From Magicicada septendecula (taxonomy: Eukaryota > Arthropoda > Insecta > Hemiptera > Cicadidae), in assembly GCA_034769895.1 (NCBI GenBank), contig CM068370.1, forward strand, positions 40,629,844-40,693,843: 64,000 bases of DNA. Direction: 5' to 3'. How positions within the stretch are numbered: position 1 is the stretch's first letter; every line of letters starts with the position of its first letter. Shown here piece by piece: positions 35,038 through 47,063 of this stretch. A program made the position numbers and the translations under genes. Below the pieces are notes generated by a model, which saw nothing but the letters and a program-made list of their open reading frames with translations, did no database searches and had not been told where the DNA came from.

Positions 35038-35595
35038 TCAGTTTGTTTGTTGATGTATGTTAGTGTTATGAATTTGTTGTTTGTTTTGTGTTTTGTGTAG
35101 GAGTTTATTAACTATTGTTCTGTCGTATCCGTTGGATTCTGCTAGATATTTTATCGTGTTTAGTTCGTCTTTGTAGTCTTTTTCATCTAGAGGGATGTTG
35201 TTAAGTCTATGTGTCATGGTTCTGAAGGCAGCTAGTTTGTGTTGTATTGGGTGATTGGATGAGTTGTGTATTAGTGTGTCAGTTGTAGTTGGTTTTCTGT
35301 ATATACTGAATTTGTGCCCGTGTTCAAGTTTTGTGATGGTGAGGTCTAAGAAGTTTATGCTATTGTTGTGTTCGTATTCGGCAGTAAAGGTTATGTTTTT
35401 ATGTATTTTGTTTATGTGCGTTAGTAATTGTTCACATTGTCTTTTGTTTCCCATGTGTAGTATTAGAATGTCATCAACGTATCTTTGCCAATATAGTATT
35501 TTATGTGAGTGTCTGTCATTGTTTGTGAGGAATTTTGTTTTTTGTAAGTGTTGGAGGAAGACTTCTGCTAGAATGCTGGATATGGGTGAGCCCAT
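35038..35595 (-). pseudogene. PLE reverse transcriptase, C-terminal half
   Basis: Begins MGSPISSILAEVFLQHL (fingers/palm block after the DGLPMGSPIS region) and has YVDD in WQRYVDDILIL, the catalytic Asp pair. INFLDLTI and FSIYRKPTTTDTLIH follow, as in PLE reverse transcriptases. 185 codons are open. The frame runs upstream to about 35770, where a one-base deletion joins it to the N-terminal half. Confidence 0.85.
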
Positions 35596-35675
35596 GGGTA
35601 GACCATCATTCTGTGTGTAAAATTTATTGTTATATGTAAAGTAGTTTTGTTTTGTGATAATGTTCAGAGTTTCTG

Positions 35676-36617
35676 TTATTTTGTTGATAAGTTCGTCTGG
35701 TGTGTTGTTCTGTTTGAGTTTGTTTTGTAGGATGGTGATTGTTTCAGAGATGGGGATGTTTGTATACAGTTTTTAATGTCAAAGAAGGCTAATGTGTCAT
35801 TATGGGGGATGTGTATGTGTTGTTTTTTACTGCAATGTTGTTGTCTAGTTGTGTGTGTTGTCTGATAATTTTGTCTAGATGTTTTGCGAGTTTGTATGCA
35901 GGGGGCATTACGGTAATTGATAATGGGGCGTATCGGAATTTCTTCTTTATGGATTTGGGGAACCGTTTGGAGGGTAGGGGCTGATGGTCGGATTTGTCTC
36001 ATGTAGGGCTTTTGTTTGTGTGTCATTATGTGTTTGGCTTTGTTGATTAGTTGTTTTACTGTGTTTTGGTATGTGTCGGTGGGGTCGTGTTTTAGTTCTG
36101 TGATGTTGTTCTGTTCCATGAAGTTTTGTACTTTGTTGTATAGGTCGACTGTGGAGATGATTACAGTTGTGTTGCCTTTGGCTGCTTTTACAAATGTGAT
36201 GTTGTGTTTGTGTGCCTTTTCTCTCAGTTTGATGACTGTGTGTATTTCTGAGTTGTGGTTCTTGTTGTCTGGTGTCTTATTTGCTCCTATTATATTGTTT
36301 ACGTTATGTCTTAGTGTGTCTTGATGTTCTGGTGATGTGTTTTGTATATTTGTTTCAGTGTCAACTATGAGTTTTGTTAGTGTTTGGTTGTTTTGTTTGT
36401 AATGTAGGTTATGTTTTAGGCCTTTATCAAGGAGTGTTTGTTCGTTTTTAGAGATTGTGACGTTCGTGAGGTTTACTGTACGTTTGTAGAATTTGTGTGA
36501 AGGAATTATATTTATGCTTATTGGTGTCAGGTTTTTAATTTTTCTCTCGTGTTTTGTCAGTATGTTAGGTATTTGTTTTTTTGTCCATTCATTTGTGTGA
36601 TGTATTAGTTCAGTCAT
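35676..36617 (-). pseudogene. PLE reverse transcriptase, N-terminal half
   Basis: Starts MTELIHHTNEWTKKQIPN and carries FVKAAKGNTTVI, PTLQTVPQIHKEEIPIRPII and LAFFDIKN, the block holding the first catalytic Asp. The frame is displaced between about 35820 and 35905 by two compensating shifts. A one-base loss after FDIKN (about 35772) moves the true continuation (LYTNIPISET) into another frame. So the protein is broken at three or more places. Confidence 0.8.
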
Positions 36618-36823
36618 GTAATTGTGTCCGTATAATTATGTTGGCGATCTGTAGGTGTAGCGTCAGTGCTTTGCGGTTGAGAGCGTCTTTTTTCTTGATA
36701 ACTGTTTTATGGATTCTTTTATATGTTTATGATGTCCTTTGTGCAATGTTTTGTGTTATTTGAGCGGCGTGATTGTTGTGTTTGTGTTCCGAGTCGAAGT
36801 GAAATAATTATATTCCTTTTTCT

Positions 36824-37762
36824 ATTTCTAGAAAAAGTTCTTTTAAAATATCACTACTTCCTACAGTGCCATGTGCAGTATAGTTAATATGTAGTCCTTA
36901 TGTGAATATAAATAATTATGCTCTAGGATAGCTGTTTTAGTAAGCACTGTAGTAGAAATTTTATTGGGTCTTGTTTGTTAGTGTTCTGTGATAGTGTATT
37001 AATGAACATTTGAACATGTGAAGTAAGAGCAGAGTAAACATGTTTGAACAGCTTATACAAAATATGTTGTTCCGAGTTCAAAGTTTTTATTTGATTAATA
37101 TGTGTAAGACAATCCAGTGTTTATCGCTTCATTGCAACCTCATCGATAACAGATGCCCCTAGATATGAATAGTTTTTTGATGAAGGGTGGTAAACACAGA
37201 CAAATTATCATGTCTGCGATTGCACTTTTTATTCAGAACATCCGACAGAATTATATATTTTCATTGTATGCCTGTTGTTAACACTCAATGTCAGTCTCAT
37301 ATTGTGAATTCTGTACAGTATCAGTCTGATGAAAGAAATATTTAATCTTAAATAAGTATGTTGTAAATAATTATTTATTAATCTGTAGCTGTAACAAGGT
37401 ACTCTTGTATGATGCGACCGGTAACGAGGGGTAATTTGACTGATAACCTAATGAATTTGGAAAACAACAATCCATTACATCATAGCAGTATAGTGTAGAT
37501 TATTATGTAGTGAAAAAGTGTATGAGATTTTTTTTTGATATACAGTCATATGAAATGCAGGAAGCTTTATAGAGTATCATTTGTGTAGTGTCCTTGTATC
37601 TGTCATCGCCATCACAATCATCATAGCATCATAATCCTCACTTCAGGATTATAGTTATATTATAGTTCACTTGTATTTCTGGTTTATAGTTAGAACTCTT
37701 TTGTCTCCTCAGTCAATTCACTTGTTATCTCCCCACTTTTCTTTGTAGTCAGCAATCTTGTT
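36824..37762. other. AT-rich intronic spacer
   Basis: No recognised feature. Confidence 0.4.
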
Positions 37763-37770
37763 GTTTATAG

Positions 37771-38551
37771 CAGGACTTCTCAAACTTTTCCACTTGGCAA
37801 CCCCCCATTTTACCCGAGCAAATATTTTTTGCGATCCTGGGTATAGAGGTATATAAACTAGGAATATGAATTAAAACAATTGCTGATAATAAATCATAAA
37901 GAAAATTTATTCAAAAACAATTCTTTGGTATACGTATCAATATAATTTTACTATGTATTAAAGACAAAGCTTTAACATACTAATGAGCTGGGTGTGCTTG
38001 TTTACTTCTTTCACATAAAGACTTAAATCCTGGATGAATATTTGATACTGCAGGATATAGAGCTTCTTCAGCGTTTTGCAGAGTTTACTGATTTTTTGAT
38101 TTTATAAATGTTAATGCTGAAAAAGCCGCTTTGCATAACTACGTAGTACAAAATGATAGAAGTATGTTTAGGGCCATTTCAGAAATTCTGTCCTAATCCC
38201 AAGCTAATATTCATTTAACGATTTGTTTTGGAAAACTCAAGTTTTAAATCTGTGTCCCTTGATAACTCAGCTTCCTTGATACCTTCTTGAGCGTTTAATG
38301 GTACATGATTGACGTTAATCATTCCAGTTAAGTATGGTTTATGGAGCAGATTTTCTTTTTCAACGTCAAAATTTGAAGGAAAGTATTTTTTAAATGTGTT
38401 TACAGAGATTTAAAATGATCAGTTGTAACTTTTAGAATTAAATTTTTTTAGTTTAGTTAGCAGGAATTTATTTTTTTTTTAATTTCTCCGACCACCAAAT
38501 TTAGTTGCACAATCCCATATCGGGTCGTGACCCGCTCTTTGAGAAGTCCTG
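37771..38551 (-). mobile_element. Internally deleted hAT element, 781 bp, with 8-bp target duplication
   Basis: Left end CAGGACTTCTCAAACTTTTC; right end reverse-complements to CAGGACTTCTCAAAGAGCGG. GTTTATAG flanks both ends (37763-37770, 38552-38559), the 8-bp duplication expected for hAT. The minus strand at about 38000-38165 retains a transposase C-terminus (AAFSALTFIKSK, AVSNIHPGFKSLCERS), the hAT dimerisation region. The rest of the gene is gone. Confidence 0.85.
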
Positions 38552-38559
38552 GTTTATAG

Positions 38560-39141
38560 TATATATATTTAAGTTATTTTGTGTATCTTTGTTCTTCAAA
38601 GCTCTTTGTGTAGGCCTACTACCATTCACTCTCCTCAGGAAGCTCATTTCTCCAGCCTCTACTTTGCTATAACTTTTTTGGTGTTTATCCAGCTTTTCCT
38701 GCCATATATATGTACGGACACAGTGATGATATTATAAAACTTAATGTTTGCACTCTTGTGTGTTTCATTATTCAGTATTCTGATAACGGCACTACATATC
38801 ACCTGGAACTTATGTTTGTGGTCTCTGTTTTTGTCGTAATCATACTTGTGTGTGTCACAACATGAGTATGCAGAATTATAAACTTGCTTGATTGGGTGTT
38901 ATAACTGTCTTCAACCTTTCAGTGCATTTGCCTTGAAAGACCATAACTCTGGTTTTTATGTAGGGGAATCATAAGAATATATCATGGACATGTTTGATGG
39001 AGCAGATAAAAATACCAGTTGGATGTTATCTTCAGTTTCGTGCATTATCAATTATCACCATATCGTCAGCAAATAACAACGAACATAAGTAAATCCAACT
39101 TGATCCCATTATATTCATGCAACTTCCATCTTGTAATGACA
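38560..39141. other. Spacer before the Helitron
   Basis: Minus strand may hold traces of LINE ORF2 (around 38600-39100), too decayed to name. Confidence 0.3.
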
Positions 39142-39210
39142 TCTATAATATAACGCGCTTGGTAGTGTGACCGTCATTGGTATGTTACTGAAGAAAGTTA
39201 TCTTGGCCCA

Positions 39211-42200
39211 ATGGACGCTAAATGTCCATTTTGCAATGCCACGCATTTCAAAAATGAATTAATGTCAAATTGCTGCCATAAAGGGACCATTGCATTAGAT
39301 GAAATACGAATGCATCCCTTCATTACAAATTATATGAATGGATCTGATCCAAATTCCAAAAATTTCATGGAAAACATAAGATTGTACAACAGTGCAATGG
39401 CCTTTGCCTCAATGGGAGCACAAGTTGACCAATCAGTGACCAGACGTTCAGGTCCTTTTTGTTACAGAATCCATGGGCAAATTTATCACGCTACATCTGC
39501 ATTACACCCAAATCAAGGTGAATTACCAAAGTATGCCCAACTGTATATTTTGGATTCGGCCCAAGCCTTTTGACAGAAAGAATGAACAATCAAGCAAACA
39601 ATGGATGCGTTCGTGTCGTAATGGAGAACCTCCAAAAACTTCTTGGAGATATCAATCCATTCTCTAGAGAATACAAGAACATGCTCAGATTTGAACAAGA
39701 CGAAATGCTAAAGGCAAATCGGGAAAACCGAACGCCAATTGAATATAGCATGACTTTCTTGAGAGAAAGAGTAAATAATGTGCTCCCTGGCAGAACAAAT
39801 GCTCCCACTGCCAGAGGAGAAATTGCTGCCGTTTTTCACAGTGCAGATGGTGCACCCCCAGAAAATCGGGATATTACAATTTATCCGAAAAGCGGAATTT
39901 TACAAAATATATCCATCCTGAGTAGACTCTGTGACCCAATGTGCTACCCTTTGCTTTTCCCATATGGGGATTCAGGGTGGACCACAGATCTGAAGAAAGC
40001 TGTTGGTCAAGGAAATTTGTCCCAGCTTCAATGGTGTTCATACCATTTTGCCATTCGTGATGGAAAGTTTAACGAGTTCCTCAACGCAGGAAAGCTGACT
40101 CACCAATTCATGGTTGATGCCTATTGCAAGACCGAGGCAAACCGTTTGAATTGGTTTTGAAAAAATCAAAACACAGTAAGAGCTGAAGACTATGATGTTC
40201 TTCACCGATTTGTGAACAACCACAATTTTGAGGACGTTAACATATTGCCTGGAAAGAAAGTTATATTGCCTTCAACCTTCCAAGGGAGTCCAAGAAATAT
40301 GGCTCAAAATTACCAAGATGATATGGCCATGGTCAGGAAATATGGCAAACTGACTTATTTGTAACATTCACGTGCAATCCTAAATGGAGGGAAATCAGAG
40401 AAAACTTACTTCCCGGTCAGCAACCATGCGACCGGCCTGATTTAGTAGCAAGAGTGTTTGAGTTGAAACTGAAATTGCTACTTGAAGACTTAACCAAACA
40501 CCATAGATTTGGACGTGTTAGGGCTATGCTCCACATGATCGAGTTCCAAAAACGTGGTCTACCACATGGGCACATATTGCTATTCATTTGCCCTGGAAGA
40601 CAAAGTCTGGGAGAATGAAAGAATTGACAAAATTGTCTGTGCAGAACTCTCTGATAAAGATGCCCACCCGAGGCTACATGAAATTGTAAAATCCTGTATG
40701 ATACACGGCCCATGTGGTCCATTAAATCCAAACGCACCATGTATGGAAAACGGCAAATGCACAAAAGAATTCCCAAAAGATTTCTGTGCCGAGACCAACA
40801 GCAATGTCAATGGTTACCCAAAATATCAACGCCGAGATGATGGTAACTTTCTTGAACTTGGGGGAAACAAAATGGATAACAGATGGGTGGTGCCATACAA
40901 CCCATACCTGTCTCTGAAATACAACGCCCACATTAACGTAGAGATTTGTAGCTCAATTCAAAGCGTTAAATACCTCTTCAAATACGTTTACAAGGGGCAT
41001 GACTGTGCAAATATTCAATTCGTTACTGTTCCCACAGAACAGGAAGCTACTATTGAATGGGACGAAGTAAAAAATTACTTGGAGACCCGATATGTAAGTG
41101 CACCTGAAGCATGCTGGAGGCTCAGGGAATACAAAATGCACCACCAGACTGATCATGTGGAAAGATTAAATGTCCACCTTGAGGACAAGCATACAATATG
41201 TTTTATACCAGGCAAGGAAGCTGAAGCTGTACAGCAAGAAGCCACCAAGTCAAAACTTCTGGCTTGGTTTAAACTTAATCAGGAAGACCCTAGTGCCCGA
41301 GAGTATTTATATATTGAAATTCCCGAACACTATACCTGGGATGACAAAAATTCTAAATGGAAACCACCATGTCTTAGAGGACATGAAACTACAATTGGCA
41401 GAATGTTTGCCGTAAGTCCCACGGATAGAGAAAAATGGTTCCTCCGAATTCTCCTTCTCAATGTTAGAGGAGCAACATCTTTCGAGGACCTAAGAACGGT
41501 CGAAGGAAATCCTATCCTCTTTGCAACTTTCCAAGAAGCATGCATTGCAAGGGGATTAACTGATGATGACTCAGAATGGGATACTTGCCTAACAGAAGCT
41601 GCAACCCATCAAATGCCAGTACAACTTAGGCAGTTGTTTGCATTTATTTGTATCATGTGTGAGCCGTCGGATGCAGCAGCATTATTCGACAGACATAAGG
41701 ACAATCTTATGCAAGACTATAAGAGACACTTTCCTGATGGAGAAAAAGCTCTCTATTTGACGCTTAAAGAAATCGAATCTGTCCTTCGAACACATGGAAA
41801 GTCATTGGTAGATTTTGGCCTAGAACTTCCAGTCGGCAGCTATGACGAGCCAATCCATTCTGGAAAATATTACGATCCAATTGCCGAAAAAACCATGTTC
41901 GAAGAAAAGTTTCAAATGCTCAACCCAGGGCAAAGAAGGGCTTTCGACAAAATCAGGGAAGCAATTGAAAACCCTAACTTACCCAAACGTCTATTCTTTA
42001 TTGATGGACCTGGCGGAAGTGGTAAAACCTTCCTTTACAACACAATCATGCACTATGTGCGTAGCAAAAATGAATTAGTCTTGCCATGTGCATTTACAGG
42101 CATAGCAGCAACTTTGCTTGTGGGAGGCAGAACTTCCCACAGTCGTTTCAAGCTGTCTATTCCAATAAATGAAACATCAACCTGTAATGTTCGACATGGA

Positions 42201-43349
42201 ACTAATACGGCAAATGAACTGGAAAAGGCCAAAGTGATAATCTGGGATGAAGCTTCAATGGCCCGAGCACATGGAGTAAATGCAGTTGACACACTGTATA
42301 AAGAACTCTTAGCTGAAGATCCAAAAGTTCCTTCTAAAAAACCATTTGGAGGTGCTGTCTTTCTTTTCAGTGGAGATTTTAGACAAATTCTCCCTGTTGT
42401 TCCACATGGCAGCAGAACCGAAATACTTTCTTCATGCATGAAGAATAGTAAGTGTTGGAAAAATATTCAGGTCCTAAAGTTAGACCAAAACATGCGTGCC
42501 AATGAGTACAATGTCCCATCAGAACACCGAGGCTTTTCCAATTGGCTTTTAAAACTTGGGAATGGGAAACTCCAAGAGCCTGGATTAGAGAAGGCATCTT
42601 CAAAATTCCTCCAGTCTGCATTGAAAATGGATGTATTGTTGTTGCTGTCTTTCTTGAGGTCATCCAATCAGGAGATGACACCATTGCTAACTGTGCAATC
42701 CTGACTCCAAAAAACCACGAGTCACTTGAACTTAATGAAAATGTCCTTAGACGAATTCAATCTGAATTGAAATGCTACACCAGCATAGATTCTATTCAGC
42801 AAGACAGTGCAAATGCCGAGGAGGCAGCAAACTATATTGGAGTTTTTGAACAGCTTAACACCTGGAGGTATGCCTCCTCATAGACTTAACTTGAAAGTTG
42901 GTGCAGTAGTAATGTTGCTACAAAACCTTGACTCAACAAGAGGTCTTTGCAATGGCACCAGAATGGTCGTCAAGCAAATGATGTCAAAAGTCATTGACTG
43001 TGAAATCCTGACCGGATCTTTTAAAGGTACCATGGTATTTATTCCAAGAGTTATTCTTGCACCCAGTGACCCTGACCTTCCCTTTACATTAAGACGAAAA
43101 CAGTTTCCATTTAGACTCGCTTTAACTATGACCATCAACAAAAACCAAGGGCAAACACTGGATTCAGTTGGTATTTATTTGCCATCTCCAGTATTCAGTC
43201 ATGGACAACTTTATGTTGCATTTTCAAAAACAAAGTCCTTTCAGCAAGTCAAGGTAAAAGTCTTAGGAACTGACCAACAAGGCAACTTAAAGAAAGACCA
43301 CAGAGTTTACACCAAAAATGTGGTCTACAAAGAAGTTTTCGCCCAATAA
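39211..43349 (+). pseudogene. Helitron RepHel protein (Rep nuclease and PIF1-like helicase), frameshifted
   Basis: The N-terminus starts MDAKCPFCNATHFKNE. The Rep domain has the HUH motif in FQKRGLPHGHILL (about 40546-40585) and the catalytic Tyr region YLETRYVSAPEACWR (about 41075-41120). The helicase has Walker A GPGGSGKTF (about 42008), Walker B IIWDEAS (about 42238), FSGDFRQILPVV (about 42366) and the PIF1 C-terminal block TINKNQGQTLDSVG (about 43133). Frame changes occur near 39570, 40357, 40575, 42590 and 42870, and an in-frame TGA is at 40158-40160. The long middle part, 40554-42600, is open. The gene looks recently dead, or some shifts may be sequence errors. Confidence 0.9.
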
Positions 43350-43433
43350 TTAAATTTCATAGCCAGTATGTAATTAATTGTATTTAATATATGCCAATAA
43401 ATAATTAAATATGTGCTAATAAAAATGCTCGCC

Positions 43434-43463
43434 ACCCGGGCGTAGAACGGGTACTTCAGCTAG
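43434..43463 (+). terminator. Helitron 3'-terminal hairpin and CTAG end
   Basis: Stem ACCCG/CGGGT with a 9-nt loop, 7 bases, then CTAG. Signal for the end of rolling-circle transposition. Confidence 0.75.
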
Positions 43464-43915
43464 TTGTCAATATGCATATTAAACAGAATAGGAGATCGTC
43501 AATGCTCCTGTCACACTGACCGCATATCTAATAATATAATTTCAACTTAAAGGCAATTTCTCAAATGTTAGTATATCCATTTTAAAAATAATTACTGTAC
43601 TTACATTTTTATGTGGTTAATTGATATTCATACGTAATTAACTTATAATATCTTAACATGAATTAAAAATTGTATATGAGCTTAGTCAAAAACAAATTAA
43701 GTTTGAAGTAGTTAGGCATGTGGAATAATACATGAAGAACCAGAAATACCCTGTTACTTCAGAACTTGATAATTATATGAGTTTCAGGTAATGGAATGTA
43801 CATTGTTAATGGAAAATTGTGTCACGCCCCATAATATTTACTCTTCCTCCGTCCATTGTCTTACATAAATAATACAGATTTTAAAATTATGTGTCAACAG
43901 TCATGTAATAAGACA

Positions 43916-44281
43916 AGTATTAGTTTTTCAACTTTCCACCAGATATGACTTTGGCAGAATTTTACGATTTTCATTTAATAGACTAACAATGTGATTCACA
44001 TTTCCTCTGGTGTGATTCAGGCACATTAATGTGGCTGTTCCGTTGTTTTTATAATTGTGTCATGAAAGATGTATGAGATAAGTTTTTTAAGTTTTAGTAA
44101 TGCCAGCGAACTTTGTGTGGTTGCGAGATAAATTAATTATTTAAAAAATATTAATTATAAATTAATTACTTGTAGTGATATAGAAAGAACTTGGTATACC
44201 AAATGATAATTTACAGAGTGAATATTTTTAAGCTGCTAGACAATGAAATGTGGTAGTGCTTATGCTTATGTGATATAATGT
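43916..44281. repeat. Direct repeat copy A (partner at 45070-45400)
   Basis: Starts TTAGTTTTTCAACTTTCCAC and shares with 45070-45400 many blocks, such as CTAACAATGTGATTCACATT and CATGAAAGATGTATGAGA. The copies are diverged and about 1.15 kb apart, on either side of a LINE remnant. Confidence 0.75.
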
Positions 44282-45080
44282 GGTTTGTGTATGATATAAT
44301 GGCAACGTTTACGGGGTCTTCCCACACTTCTCTTCCCCCTTGGATGGTACTCAAGGGCTCTTCTTAAAAATCTAGTTGGATCCATTCTCTCTGCGTGTAA
44401 CCGCCACTCTGTTTTGTACCGGCAGATTTTCTCATTTAGGCTTTCAGCTTTGCCTAGCTCCATTCTAATATGATAATTTCTGGAAGATCTCTCCTGGTAC
44501 AACCCTTTACAGCCCTCAAGAACCTCATTTCCACTCCTTATATTCTAGATATGTCTTTGGCGTTCTAATCCAAGTCTCACTACCACACAGTAATTGAGGT
44601 ATGGCCATTACATTATAATATTTTAATTCCACAAAGCGATTTTGCTTTCCTTATCATCTTGTTATGTAATGCTGCACCCTAGATACTTGAAATCTGGCAC
44701 CTGTTCTATTGGTGAGTCCTGTATGACAATCTTTGTTCTAATATGATTTGCCCCAGAAAAAGCCATAACTTTTGTTTTAGATAAGGCAATGGTTTTATTT
44801 AATCTGTTAAACTGTTAGTAAGATAAAACAATGATCTTTGCAGGTCATTTTCATTCTCTTGGATGATTACAAGATTGTCTGCATACATTAAAATATTTAA
44901 ATAAAATTCTTTCCCCAAGTACAATCCTTTGGGGGCATCCATCCAATTTCCATTTCCTTATGGCATCATCTATATAGATATTAAATAAAGCAGGAGAAAG
45001 TCTGCAACCCTGCCAATTGCCTTGGGTTATTCCAATGGGCTCTGATATTCTGTTAGTTTTTATTGTATATTAGTTTTTCA
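44266..45080 (-). pseudogene. LINE reverse transcriptase remnant
   Basis: Minus strand from 45060: EPIGITQGNWQGCRLSPALF then NIYIDDAIRKWK, the RT block before the active site. LMYADNLVIIQENENDLQRS follows (YADD changed to YADN, about 44890). CGSETW lies near 44570 and WRLHAERMDPTRFLRRALEY and GRPRKRC near 44310-44410. Stops and shifts throughout. Confidence 0.8.
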
Positions 45081-45400
45081 ACCTTTCACCAGATATGAAT
45101 TTGGCAGACTTTTTATGATTTTCATTTAACAGACTAACAATGTGATTCACATTTCCTCTGGCATGATTTAGGCGTATGTATGTGGCTGTTCTTTCTATTG
45201 TTTTTATAAAATATGCATGATGAAAGATGTATGAGACAGTTTAATTTTTAGTAACATCAGTGAACTTTGTGTAGTTGCAAAACTCAGATTAATTACTTGA
45301 AGCGATATGTAAGAACTTAGTACGTTAAACATTAGTTTACAGGAGTGAATTTTTTTTAGCACCCAGACAATGGAATGTATTGATTGTGTGATATAATGAT
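45070..45400. repeat. Direct repeat copy B (partner at 43916-44281)
   Basis: Second member of the diverged direct repeat; ends near GTGTGATATAATG as copy A does. Confidence 0.75.
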
Positions 45401-45849
45401 AACTCATATTGATTAGGTTTAATTTCTGTGAACTAGTTAATTTCTAAATAAGTGTTATTATCTAATAGACAGTTCAGCAGAATGATGTCAGCAAATTTAG
45501 TTCAGTTTATATCTAATAAAATATATTTCTTAATAACTAACAAAAGAATTGGATTATCATGTAAATGACGAGTTCCAAAAGAATTTGCTTTTGCTGACTA
45601 TTATGACATATTTGTATAATAGATGAATAGATCAGTTGCATATATTGATTTGTTTAATATATATAGTTTCTTCTGGAAGTAGTATACTACGTTTTTGTCA
45701 TTTCAATATCTGTGAATTGGAAATGTTTCGTTTAGGTATTGAAAAAACGAAAACATAATTCTCTACATCCAAAAGAAACTGTATGAATAATATCATTATA
45801 TTATATTATAGCTATAGCGGCAATAAACTTTAAGTTATGTATATAGAAA

Positions 45850-45910
<61 letters not shown>

Positions 45911-46379
45911 GTTGTTAGAATACTTAATTTTGAGTAAAATTTGTATAAGCATCAAAGTATTTAATTTTGTCTTGATATGAGTTTTTAATTGTAAAAGCTT
46001 AATGTGTGATAATTTGCACTTACATACTAACTTGTTAGTCAAGTGACATGTGTCATGTATTGTCCTCCAGGGTCTACATTTTTGTTCTCCATCATAATGT
46101 ATCATTCCCTTCAGTATGTGTGTTTATTAATGTTTTGACTCTGAGGTGTTCTGTTGGTATTTAACTGTGGGTTATCAGGACGCTGTTTTGATTTTGTACA
46201 TCATCACACGCTCAGTGTAATAATAAGGTACACGAGAAATCACGTACACCCAAGCATTAAGATGAAGGTTTATTTTATACAGCTTTGGGAACTGAAACAG
46301 GAAGTCTGCCTGATATGTGAAGTGAAGGAGGATTATTTCAACATGAAAAGTGAATGAGCTTTCAGTAACGGAAAATTTT
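45401..46379. other. Intronic spacer with (CA)n at 45852-45904
   Basis: A 53-bp CA microsatellite; the rest is AT-rich and unrecognised. Confidence 0.4.
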
Positions 46380-46500
46380 CATAGCTGGAAACTATTATTA
46401 TTAGTCAGGCTGTTAGGCCATTGTCTAGAATTTATGCTGACAGACGTTTCTGCCTCACCATCAGAGGCCATCGTCAGACATAGTCTCTAGGGTAATTCCA
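46380..46500 (-). mobile_element. PLE terminal fragment with hammerhead-like motif
   Basis: Minus strand: TATGT, CTGACGA, GCCTC...GAGGC, AGAAACG, GTC, AGCATA. The core and stem II are readable. Stem I needs a bulge. A GTTAGGC-ATTGTCTAGA block links it to the fragment at 58260-58610. Confidence 0.45.
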
Positions 46501-47063
46501 AATCAAATCATCCAGCCAGAACAAAATTTTCCACCCCGCCCTCTCAGATTTTCATGAAATTTTTTTTACAGCATCTATGGACAAATATAACAACCCGTAT
46601 TTTTCATTTTTGCCAAATTCGCTTTATTTTTTTTTAATGATTTTTGGGGAAAAAAGTCAATTTTTAGCCGATTTGTTAGTCGCGGCGCGAGATATAAAGA
46701 GTACTTTTCAATAAAAACTCTACTTGTATGGTTATTATTTAATATTAAGCTATGAAACTCACAATACTTACTTGAAATTTCACAAGGATACCAAATATAA
46801 AGTCAAAAATAACATTTAGACTCATATAAACTTGTTTTTCCACTTCAAAGTTGGCAATTGTGAATTTTTTTTCTCCGTGCAGGCTTGTATGTAAATGTTT
46901 ATAACTTTTTTCTGTCAGGTCCTATGAGGCTGAAAAAGGTCTCATTTGAAAGAGGATGAAATGTAATATAATAGCATAAAATAAAAATCATGGGTATTTA
47001 ATGACTTCATTTTATAATTTAAGTACAAAGTTTATATTTGATATTTCATTGAAATATTTTACA
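46501..47063. other. Unrecognised repeat-like spacer
   Basis: Contains a TTTTGGGGAAAAAAGTCAAT stretch and a GC-richer AGTCGCGGCGCGAGA. Its compositional texture differs from its neighbours and suggests an old non-autonomous element. Confidence 0.3.

Larger units (their letters stand above)
34370..36812 (-). mobile_element. Complete Penelope-like element, 2.44 kb, with 11-bp target duplication
   Basis: TTCCTTTTTCT is present on both sides (34359-34369 and 36813-36823). In minus-strand order the element has a short 5' end starting TATAATTATTTCACTTCGAC, a reverse transcriptase, a GIY-YIG endonuclease, a hammerhead motif and a 3' end. The 3' end holds an inverted copy of the first 30 bp (GTGTTCCAAGTCGTAGTGAA). 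This is the known architecture of GIY-YIG-bearing PLEs. The coding region has several frameshifts. Same family as the AACCGGTT-type copies at 22215-22526. Confidence 0.85.
39142..43463 (+). mobile_element. Helitron, about 4.3 kb, with likely both ends
   Basis: The 3' end is clear: ACCCG...CGGGT hairpin (43434-43452), a short spacer, then CTAG followed by T, as Helitrons require. The 5' end is inferred at TCTATAATATAACGCGC after an A (39141/39142), which fits the usual TC start. No terminal inverted repeats and no target duplication, as expected for insertion between A and T. It carries one broken RepHel gene. Confidence 0.8.

Noticed and set aside
35255-36763. Plus-strand ORFs over the PLE
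   Set aside because: Antisense shadows of the reverse transcriptase reading frames, Cys/Leu/Val-rich.
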